DNA of 6,632 nt from Candidatus Glassiibacteriota bacterium. GTDB taxonomy: Bacteria; Gemmatimonadota; Glassbacteria; GWA2-58-10. The DNA is taken from positions 1 through 6,632 of the forward strand of contig JAFGTO010000307.1 of the NCBI GenBank assembly GCA_016934095.1, given 5' to 3'. Both the position numbers and the translations under genes were made by a program. How positions within the stretch are numbered: the stretch's first letter is position 1; each line of letters opens with the position of its first letter. Shown in pieces: positions 1 to 5,577 of this stretch. The notes beneath the pieces were generated by a model that was not told the origin of the DNA, did not search any database, and was given only the letters and a program-made list of their open reading frames with translations.

Positions 1-2
1 CA

Positions 3-52
3 GGAAATTGGCTTAATACCTCGCGGCTCTGCCGCGGGGATAGTCAATTTCC
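3..52. repeat. Compound inverted repeat (nested hairpin)
   Basis: An outer perfect 8-bp inverted repeat, GGAAATTG at 3-10 and CAATTTCC at 45-52, encloses an inner GC-rich hairpin at 19-39 (CCTCGCGGC / GCCGCGGGG, 3-base TCT loop, one T-G wobble). The whole could fold as one long stem or cruciform. Read on the minus strand it straddles the stop codon of the doubtful reading frame at 13-237, so it could end a transcript, but there is no T-run after it on either strand as an intrinsic terminator would need. A REP-like dispersed palindrome is an equally good reading. The pairing is seen directly; the role is inferred. Confidence 0.6.
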
Positions 53-237
53 AGGAATTTCTTTATTCGTTCGGGAACTGCCTGCTCAGCGGGGAAATAT
101 TCCCGCACAGCCGGCATATTATCCGATACCATGCAGATGCCCTGCCTGCCACCTCCCGGCGGCGGTTTTATAAATCCGGTAAAGACCGGATCAACTGCCT
201 TGATTGAGTGCTCGATTAGAATCAGGGGAACCGGCAC
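13..237 (-). CDS. Doubtful 74-residue reading frame, possible gene remnant
   Basis: I do not recognise this frame. It opens at a GTG (237-235) next to the 238-262 hairpin, with no Shine-Dalgarno, and stops with TAA at 15-13. The frame stays open further upstream to about position 288. The middle part (around ICMVSDNMPAVREYFPAEQ) and the next stretch, VPERIKKFLEID, read like real protein. The last nine residues (YPRGRAARY) come simply from the GC-rich palindrome at 19-39. There is no signal peptide or membrane segment. It could be the 3' remnant of a degraded gene, a small gene, or chance. Third-position GC appears only moderate, without the strong bias of the large gene downstream. Confidence 0.2.
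   Translation of the reverse strand: MPVPLILIEHSIKAVDPVFTGFIKPPPGGGRQGICMVSDNMPAVREYFPAEQAVPERIKKFLEIDYPRGRAARY
174..191. repeat. Short perfect hairpin
   Basis: ATCCGGT (174-180), loop AAAG, ACCGGAT (185-191) make a perfect 7-bp stem. On the minus strand it is followed by TTTATAAAA, a weak T-rich tail, so a weak minus-strand terminator is conceivable. It lies inside the doubtful minus-strand frame, which argues either against that frame or against a terminator role. Confidence 0.45.
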
Positions 238-262
238 GCCCGGCCAGCCTTGTTGGCCGGGC
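238..262. repeat. GC-rich perfect hairpin
   Basis: GCCCGGCCA (238-246) and TGGCCGGGC (254-262) form a perfect 9-bp stem around a 7-base GCCTTGT loop. The 8-base palindrome CTGTACAG follows directly at 263-270. No T-run follows on either strand, so it is not a typical intrinsic terminator. It sits where the minus-strand frame would begin. Confidence 0.55.
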
Positions 263-303
263 CTGTACAGCGGTCGCTCGAAGTTTTACCGGGGGGATGA
301 TAG

Positions 304-349
304 AGGGTAACTGTAAAGGGAAAAAGATTATCCAGTATAACCCTTTTTC
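304..349. repeat. Two mutually exclusive small stem-loops
   Basis: AGGGT (304-308) pairs with ACCCT (340-344), continued by ACTG (310-313) with CAGT (333-336). Alternatively GAAAAAG (320-326) pairs with CTTTTTC (343-349). The two folds share bases 343-344 and cannot form together. This is attenuator-like geometry, but no gene follows closely and the stems are short, so chance is a serious alternative. Confidence 0.25.
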
Positions 350-414
350 AAGGTCCACCACGGAAGTCGATAACCTCCTGCAGTCAGAACCGTTTCGTGA
401 TTATACACCATAAT

Positions 415-459
415 AGAATCTTTGTTCTTTTGCAAGAGCCGGCCGCAAAAGAATATTCT
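415..459. repeat. Long imperfect palindrome
   Basis: TTCTTTTGC (425-433) and GCAAAAGAA (445-453) are a perfect 9-bp inverted repeat around an 11-base loop containing GCCGGC. The stem extends by a G-T and a T-A pair (423-424 with 454-455) and, past a 4-base bulge, by AGAA (415-418) with TTCT (456-459). The right arm also contains the 10-base palindrome AGAATATTCT (450-459). No T-run follows on either strand. The symmetry would suit a dimeric DNA-binding protein or a dispersed palindrome; neither can be shown here. Confidence 0.5.
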
Positions 460-564
460 GCTCAGAGGCCTGTTGAAAAAGAGTTGAAGACTCCCCGTGA
501 GCCAAGCTCAAGGAAAATCTTAGATCGTCAGGGTATTCTTGATTATTTATCTTCGCTCGCTTGA

Positions 565-585
565 CCTCAGCGGCAAGCCGCGAGG
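565..585. repeat. GC-rich hairpin, similar to that at 19-39
   Basis: CCTC (565-568) pairs with GAGG (582-585), and GCGG (570-573) with CCGC (578-581); A569 is bulged and the loop is CAAG. Its right arm, AGCCGCGAGG, also occurs in the reverse complement of the 19-39 hairpin, and both share GCGGCA. The two may therefore be diverged copies of one dispersed palindrome, in opposite orientation. Confidence 0.45.
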
Positions 586-634
586 AATGCGCTCGGGCGT
601 TCAATCCATCCGTTCGAGCTTAAGGCCGACCAGC

Positions 635-654
635 CTGCCGGCTTCAGCCGGCAG
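635..654. repeat. GC-rich perfect hairpin
   Basis: CTGCCGGC (635-642), loop TTCA, GCCGGCAG (647-654) form a perfect 8-bp stem with a tetraloop. On the plus strand GGTTTTTAAA follows six bases later (661-670), a loose T-rich tail. Weak plus-strand termination is possible, but no gene lies immediately upstream to be terminated. Confidence 0.5.
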
Positions 655-764
655 CAGTATGGTTTTTAAAGCGCTTTTGGACTTTCAACCCAAAACGTCC
701 GACTTGTTTTTACTGCGCACCTCATAGCACAAATCAATCCATCCAGGCCCGCAAAAAAATTATG

Positions 765-794
765 TTGACATGATATAGCCAGTTATGGTAAGAA
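765..794 (+). promoter_or_regulatory. Possible sigma-70-type promoter
   Basis: A perfect TTGACA lies at 765-770 in an AT-rich patch. The best-spaced -10 candidate is TAAGAA at 789-794 (18-bp spacer), which matches TATAAT at only three of six positions. TATGGT at 784-789 is too close. If used, it would leave an untranslated leader of about 125 bases before the protease gene. It is the only hexamer of this quality noticed in the upstream stretch. If this organism uses the Bacteroidota-type TTTG / TAnnTTTG promoter, the hit is chance. Confidence 0.2.
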
Positions 795-926
795 AGAATA
801 TGGGCCGTGTTTTACCGTTATTTTTTTCCGGGCCGGTCAGGTCAAACGGACCGGGAGAGTCTTTCTTGCTCGAAAAATATCGGATGACTTATTCCGGTAA
901 AACAACTTATCCGGTCTCCTCCAGCC

Positions 927-3900
927 ATGAATCCACCCGGGTCCAGAAAAACCATTCCCCTTCTTTTCTTCCTCCTCTTTTACCTGCTTTTCCATATTTC
1001 CCAGCCTGAGGTCTATGCTCAGAAAAGCAAGCGCTCCCTGGATGCCGCCCAGCTCCAGGCCCTCCAGGAGCTGAATAACTCCAGCAGGCCGGACTGGCAT
1101 GTCCGCTTCACCTCAGACCGCCCGGTGCCCAGTTTCCTGATAGGCGGCACTACGGCACCCATCCCGGCCGAGCCTGGGGAAGCCGGCAAGAGGTTCCTGA
1201 ACCTCACCCGCGGTATTTTTCGCATCCGCGATGCAAGAGAGGAATTCGTCTGTCGCTCTGTCAGGGCCGATAACCTCGGCGGGCACCATGTCAGGCTGGA
1301 TCAGAGGGTGGGAGAGCTGCCGGTATTCGGCGCGCAGATGGTTGTGCACAGCGATGCCGCGGGAAGGGTCTGGATGGCTAACGGCACCTATTACCCGAAC
1401 GACGCCGGAGGGTCGGCGCCCGGGATCAGTGCCCAGCGTGCAATTGCCGGGGCCATGAAAGACCTGGACATCGTCCCTGCGGACCTCGCCGGCCCTGATT
1501 CATGCACCCTGGGTTTCTTTCCCGTGGAGGGAAGCCTGCGCCTGGCTTACCGGGTCGTTCTGGCTACTGCAGGCGCAAAAGCCGGGTTCCACGAGATGGT
1601 CTGTTACGTGGATGCCGGCTCTGGAGCTATCCTGCTGTCCTACGATAATGTCAATTACTCCGAGACCGCGACCACTGGGATCGGTTACGGCACCGGCGAT
1701 ATCAGGCGGGACCTGCGCCTGACCCGCTCCGAAACCGTATCCGGGAATGTCTACTACCTGAAAGATATTTCCCTTCGCTGGGGGATGGACGGGCAAATGG
1801 GCTACGATCAGAGTATCTCCGTCTACGATGCCCGCAGCTCGCTCATTGGAGATATCAGTGAGGTGGAAGACCTGGCTTTGCTGGAAAGCTACGGAGACTC
1901 CGTGTTCAAAGGCAATAAAACAGTACAGGCCGCGGTGGATGCCTTCTCTTTCCTGGGGATTGTCTATAATTATTACCTCCAGGTGCACGGCTGGAACAGT
2001 TGGGATGGGAACGGCTCGACTATTAATGCGGTGGTCAACCTCGGCGATGACGAGTGGGTCAATAATGCCTGCTGGTGGGGATATCGCCGGTCCATGTTTT
2101 TCGGCCTGGGCGATGGGTACGAATACTATCCCTTCTCTGCCGCCCTGGATGTCGTGGCCCACGAGTTCCAGCACGCGGTAACTGCATCCTCGGCAGACCT
2201 GAGGTACGAGAGCCAGTCCGGGGCCATTAACGAATCCTTCAGCGACTTTTTCGGCGCCATGATAGACAGGGACGACTGGCTGATGGGTGAAGACCTTTAC
2301 AGCAGGGGGGGATTCATCCGCAATATCGCCAACCCGCCGGAAACCGGCTACCCGGACCACATGAGCAGGTACAAAGACCTCCCGGTGACCCGCGACGGCG
2401 ACTGGGGAGGCGTGCATTGGAACATGCTCATCCCCTGCAAAGCCTATTACCTGATGTCCGAGGGCGGAACTTTCGAGGGCGTGGAGGTGGCCGGATTCGG
2501 TAAAGACAAGCTCGAGCTGCTTCTCTTCTATACCCTGACCAACATTCTGGTGCCTACTTCCAGTTTCGAGGACTGCCGCCAGGCAACTGTCCAGGCGGCG
2601 AATATCCTCTACAGCGATGACCCTGCCGTTGCCCAAAGCGTGGAAAGGGCCTGGGCCGCGGTGGGAGTCGGCTCCCTGGTTGAAGACTCCCCCGAGCTCC
2701 TCCCGCCGAAAAACCTGGTCCTGCGCCTCAAAGAGCGGGGAGTCGAGCTGAATTGGCTCTCACCGGCCGGGGAGGCGACAGCGGGAGTCGAGGTTTCGGG
2801 GACTGTGAGGCGCGAGGACGCAGGCCCTGTCGCCAATACCCTGGTGGTCCTTCAGGACAAGAGGGTCAGGGACAACAAGTTTACTACCCTGGCTTCTTCC
2901 TCTGGGGCGTTCCAGTTCAGCAGTGTCCCCCACGGAATGTACTTTCTGACAGTCCTGCTGGACCTCAACGGCAACAGTAAATTCGACCCGGATGACTGGC
3001 AGGGCTTCCTCGACCAGGACGGCGACAGCGTGCCCGATTCGCTGAGCGTGGACAGCGACCTGGCAGGCCTGTCAATCACCATGCATCCTTTCGCCAGCCT
3101 GGGGACCGGCACTGTCTCGGGCCGGGTGGCCCGTATCGACGGCGGCAGTGTCGCCGGCGGCGTAGTCTACCTGATTGAGCAGGGTGAGGGAGGCTACGAG
3201 ACCGAGGATCTGTATCTGCAGAGCCTGGGTGCGGACGGCAGCTTCAGCTTCGCAAACGTGACTCCCGGCAATTATACCTCGCTTGCCTGGTACGATTCCG
3301 ACAGCGACGGAGAGTACTCGGAGGGCGACTTTTTCGGCTACATCGATGAAAACAGCGATCAGGAGCCGGACGTCCTCGACATTGCCTCCGGCGAGACGAT
3401 CAGCGGCATCTCGATCACCATGTTCGAGGTAAGCCTGACAGCCGAAGAGGTGGAACCCAATGACTGGTTCAGCCTGGCGGACCAGGTCAATGTCGGGGGA
3501 GGGATCAAAGGCGCCGTTTATCCTGCGGATGATTTCGACACTTTCGTCTTTTACGTGGATCAGGCCGCAGCCATCGAGATCGACCTGGACGCCCGCTCGA
3601 TCGGCTCGCCGCTGGATGCCGGGATCGGCCTTTTTGATGAGTCGGGCGCCCTGTTGGCCGTGGATTATTATGCGGATGGCAAAGACCCGGGCCTGGTCTA
3701 TGATTTTACCTCCCCGGGCACGTATTACATAGGTGTTGGCTGCGATTTGAGCACCGGGAATTACGAGCTGCGCCTGAGCCGCGTAAATGGCTTGGCTTCC
3801 GGCGTTTCAGGGGCCGGCGACCCGGTCGTCCCCGGAGACGTCATGCACGACCCCCTGGCCGCCCTGGGCCGTGAGGCTGCGGACAGCCGGCATCCCGCCG

Positions 3901-5540
3901 CTGAGCTCGACCCTCTCGCCCTGGTGAGGAAACGGGGGATGCAGGCCCTGCAGCCGTCGGGACTGGGCCTGCTGAATACCTTATTCGGCACTCCGTCCGG
4001 CAGCTCCGCTGTCCAGCCGGGCGAGCAGACCGGCGAGACGCCGTCCGGCTATAAAATCTACCGCTCCATTTCCGCCAACTTTGAAATCGACCAATACTAT
4101 TTGGTAGCCGAGGTCTCCGGCACCACCTGGATAGACCGCAACGTCGTCAACCGTCAAACTTACTATTACAAAGCCACGGCGGTTTACCCCGGCGGAGAGA
4201 GCGGCCCTTCCAACACCGCCCAGATCCTTTTCCAGTTTGCCGACCAGCCTGGTATCGCCGTCTCGGATACGGCAATCGGGTTCGGAACAGTCGCCCTGGA
4301 CAGCTCGTCGCGCAAGACGATTGTGGTCAGGAACGTGGGGGCGGCTCAGCTGGAAGTTTCCAGCATTCTCTCTGATAACCAGGCTTTCCTTCCGGTGGTA
4401 ACCTCCTTTTTCCTTTCACCCGGCGCATCCAGGCTGGTCGAGGTTGTCTTCCGTCCCACCGAAACCGGGAGCTACCAGGGGTCGCTGTCCATTTTCAGCA
4501 ACGATTATGGAAACCCCCGGCGCAGCGTAACGCTTTACGGAGAAGCGGTGGTCCGCACGCTCGGCCTGCTTGGAGATGTCAACATGGACGGTGCGGTCAA
4601 CATCCTGGATGCGCTGATCATCCTGTCCCATCTCAGCGGATTGGCTCTTCCCCAGGGTGTGGACCTAGGCTTGGGGGACATCGACAATAACGGGGGGATC
4701 GATGCGGCCGATGTGAACCTGATTCTGGCTTATACGGTCGGCCTTCCCACGCCGTATCCGGTGGGCCGTGTCCCCGGCAGCGAAACAGGTATCGCCCTGG
4801 CAGCCGTGCGGCCTGCAAGAAGCAGCCCGCAGACCCTGTCCGCGGTTTCCGTGATCCGCCCTGCCGGATCTGCCGGGGATGGGTACCTCGGTTATGCCCT
4901 TCCCCTGCCCGAAAGCGTTGCCTCGCGGCCTTCAAATGCGGCCGCCTGGGTCTTTGAGGCCACCTGGGATGCTTCCCTGCTTTCTTTCGAGGGAGTAAAG
5001 GCGGAAACAAGCCCCGCTTGCCTGTTGCAGGTCAATGCCGTGAAAGGAGGCAGCCTGCTGCTGGCTGTGCTCTGCACCGGCAGCCCCGGTCAGGAAGCGG
5101 AAATTCTCCTGAGCTTCCGGCCGCTGCGCGGCCTGTCCTCCCCCGGTCCGGCGGTTGCTGTCCGCTGGGTAGAGATGTACGACGGCAGCTTCGAGTTGTG
5201 CGGCCCCGGTCCGGATAACGGCCTGCAAAGAAACGTGCTGCCGGGCCCCGGCGAGCTTGCACTTGACCAGAACCAGCCCAACCCGTTCAATCCATCGACC
5301 GCCATCCGGTTCAGGATACCGGAGGCGGGCGGCTTCCCTTCCGCGACCCATCTGGAAATCTACAGCCTCAGGGGCAGGAAGATTAAGACGCTCGTCAATC
5401 AGACCCTGATGCCAGGGAACTACACTGTCATCTGGGACGGCACGGATGAGCAGGGCAGGCAAGCCTCCTCCGGGGTCTACTTTTTCCGCCTGCGCCACGG
5501 CCCAAGCCAGTTGACCAGGAAAATGATCCTGATGAAATAG
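927..5540 (+). CDS. Secreted thermolysin-like (M4) metalloprotease with T9SS sorting domain
   Basis: A zinc endopeptidase, probably exported by Sec and then T9SS. Residues 1-31 are a signal peptide (hydrophobic core LLFFLLFYLLF, cut VYA|Q). FTP/PepSY-type propeptide about 88-244. M4 catalytic domain about 246-582: HEFQH at 412-416, third zinc ligand E436 with D440, and Y427, R465, D492 and H497 matching thermolysin Y157, R203, D226 and H231. Then the start of a fibronectin III domain (591-615), two calcium-loop beta modules (623-719, 730-832), PPC domain (842-953), unassigned linker (954-1038), the rest of the fibronectin III domain (1040-1102), ASH-like Ig domain (1108-1209), dockerin-like domain (about 1214-1272), cohesin-like domain (about 1315-1425), and type A sorting domain (1444-1537). 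ATG 927 is the first in-frame start after a TGA near 884 and gives a clean signal peptide, but has no Shine-Dalgarno. Family assignment is firm; substrate unknown. Oddity: VHWNML replaces the usual VHxNSG after the catalytic histidine. Confidence 0.95.
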   Translation: MNPPGSRKTIPLLFFLLFYLLFHISQPEVYAQKSKRSLDAAQLQALQELNNSSRPDWHVRFTSDRPVPSFLIGGTTAPIPAEPGEAGKRFLNLTRGIFRIRDAREEFVCRSVRADNLGGHHVRLDQRVGELPVFGAQMVVHSDAAGRVWMANGTYYPNDAGGSAPGISAQRAIAGAMKDLDIVPADLAGPDSCTLGFFPVEGSLRLAYRVVLATAGAKAGFHEMVCYVDAGSGAILLSYDNVNYSETATTGIGYGTGDIRRDLRLTRSETVSGNVYYLKDISLRWGMDGQMGYDQSISVYDARSSLIGDISEVEDLALLESYGDSVFKGNKTVQAAVDAFSFLGIVYNYYLQVHGWNSWDGNGSTINAVVNLGDDEWVNNACWWGYRRSMFFGLGDGYEYYPFSAALDVVAHEFQHAVTASSADLRYESQSGAINESFSDFFGAMIDRDDWLMGEDLYSRGGFIRNIANPPETGYPDHMSRYKDLPVTRDGDWGGVHWNMLIPCKAYYLMSEGGTFEGVEVAGFGKDKLELLLFYTLTNILVPTSSFEDCRQATVQAANILYSDDPAVAQSVERAWAAVGVGSLVEDSPELLPPKNLVLRLKERGVELNWLSPAGEATAGVEVSGTVRREDAGPVANTLVVLQDKRVRDNKFTTLASSSGAFQFSSVPHGMYFLTVLLDLNGNSKFDPDDWQGFLDQDGDSVPDSLSVDSDLAGLSITMHPFASLGTGTVSGRVARIDGGSVAGGVVYLIEQGEGGYETEDLYLQSLGADGSFSFANVTPGNYTSLAWYDSDSDGEYSEGDFFGYIDENSDQEPDVLDIASGETISGISITMFEVSLTAEEVEPNDWFSLADQVNVGGGIKGAVYPADDFDTFVFYVDQAAAIEIDLDARSIGSPLDAGIGLFDESGALLAVDYYADGKDPGLVYDFTSPGTYYIGVGCDLSTGNYELRLSRVNGLASGVSGAGDPVVPGDVMHDPLAALGREAADSRHPAAELDPLALVRKRGMQALQPSGLGLLNTLFGTPSGSSAVQPGEQTGETPSGYKIYRSISANFEIDQYYLVAEVSGTTWIDRNVVNRQTYYYKATAVYPGGESGPSNTAQILFQFADQPGIAVSDTAIGFGTVALDSSSRKTIVVRNVGAAQLEVSSILSDNQAFLPVVTSFFLSPGASRLVEVVFRPTETGSYQGSLSIFSNDYGNPRRSVTLYGEAVVRTLGLLGDVNMDGAVNILDALIILSHLSGLALPQGVDLGLGDIDNNGGIDAADVNLILAYTVGLPTPYPVGRVPGSETGIALAAVRPARSSPQTLSAVSVIRPAGSAGDGYLGYALPLPESVASRPSNAAAWVFEATWDASLLSFEGVKAETSPACLLQVNAVKGGSLLLAVLCTGSPGQEAEILLSFRPLRGLSSPGPAVAVRWVEMYDGSFELCGPGPDNGLQRNVLPGPGELALDQNQPNPFNPSTAIRFRIPEAGGFPSATHLEIYSLRGRKIKTLVNQTLMPGNYTVIWDGTDEQGRQASSGVYFFRLRHGPSQLTRKMILMK
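2793..3422 (+). repeat. Tandem duplicated calcium-loop beta modules in the protease
   Basis: Residues 623-719 and 730-832 are two diverged copies of one module. Each starts VSGxV, has GxFxFxxVxxGxY in the middle (the pattern of carboxypeptidase-regulatory or SdrD-B-like beta sandwiches), carries an acidic loop, and ends in LSITM or ISITM. The loops are D679-L-N-G-N-S-K-F-D687-P-D-D690 and D790-S-D-S-D-G-E-Y-S-E-G-D801, both followed by GFLDQDGD or GYIDENSD. The spacing resembles calcium-binding loops of EF-hand or dockerin type. Calcium binding is inferred from the motif. The likely role is a rigid, calcium-stiffened stalk. Confidence 0.75.
4566..4742 (+). other. Dockerin-like domain of the protease
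   Basis: Residues 1214-1272 contain two calcium-loop and helix repeats: D1217-V-N-M-D1221-G ... D1228 followed by ALIILSHLSG, and D1251-I-D-N-N-G ... D1259, D1262 followed by VNLILAYTVG. This is the duplicated F-hand pattern of type I dockerins. In FCB-group secreted proteins such domains are common outside cellulosomes, so this does not by itself mean a cellulosome. Confidence 0.8.
5258..5537 (+). other. Type A T9SS C-terminal sorting domain
   Basis: Residues 1444-1537 begin with LALDQNQPNPFNPSTAIRF, contain the FlgD-like Ig core (LEIYSLRGRKIKTLV, GNYTVIWDGTDEQG), and end with SSGVYFFRLR and KMILMK at the extreme C-terminus. This is the hallmark of type A sorting signals, which direct passage through the T9SS outer-membrane translocon and are usually cleaved with attachment of the cargo to surface lipopolysaccharide. 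Anchoring versus release cannot be told from the sequence. Confidence 0.9.
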
Positions 5541-5565
5541 ACCATCGCTATCTATCGACACCTGC

Positions 5566-5571
5566 AAGGAG
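5566..5571 (+). promoter_or_regulatory. Shine-Dalgarno of the downstream gene
   Basis: AAGGAG lies six bases before ATG 5578, an optimal spacing. It fixes the start of the second gene, and shows the organism uses Shine-Dalgarno initiation even though the protease gene upstream lacks such a site. The 37-base gap 5541-5577 contains no terminator hairpin, which favours co-transcription. Confidence 0.85.
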
Positions 5572-5577
5572 ATACCC

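Larger units (their letters stand above)
263..926. other. Intergenic stretch without a convincing gene
   Basis: These 664 bases contain no reading frame I would call a gene. A 38-codon plus-strand frame (ATG at 297, TAA at 411-413) reads plausibly near QYNPFSRSTTEVDNLLQSEP, but GGGGGG abuts its ATG with no proper spacing and I recognise nothing in it. The frames at 401-604 (minus), 539-727 (plus) and 785-1009 (plus) have no domain, no ribosome binding site and no family resemblance. What the stretch does hold is a series of hairpins (listed separately), an 11-base direct repeat TCAATCCATCC at 601-611 and 734-744, and a possible promoter hexamer at 765-770. Confidence 0.6.

Noticed and set aside
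472..689. Possible 218-bp element bounded by GTTGAAA and TTTCAAC
   Set aside because: The terminal repeats match over only 7 bases, no target-site duplication is visible, and the inside codes for nothing recognisable. Chance is likely without a genome search for further copies.
601..744. Direct repeat TCAATCCATCC at 601-611 and 734-744
   Set aside because: Only two copies and 11 bases; the spacing fits neither a CRISPR array nor an iteron set.
785..1009. 74-codon plus-strand frame overlapping the protease start
   Set aside because: Its second half is an out-of-frame reading of the signal peptide coding sequence (Ser/Pro/Phe-rich), with no homology-like pattern.
1500..2636. 378-codon open frame on the minus strand inside the protease gene
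   Set aside because: It lies antisense to the conserved catalytic domain, has no recognisable motif, and long antisense frames are expected opposite GC-biased codons.
4566..4742. Dockerin taken as evidence of a cellulosome
   Set aside because: No glycoside hydrolase or scaffoldin is present, and dockerin-like repeats are widespread in non-cellulosomal FCB secreted proteins.
5541..5577. Terminator between the two genes
   Set aside because: The 37 bases contain no stem-loop or T-run; only the ribosome binding site is recognisable.
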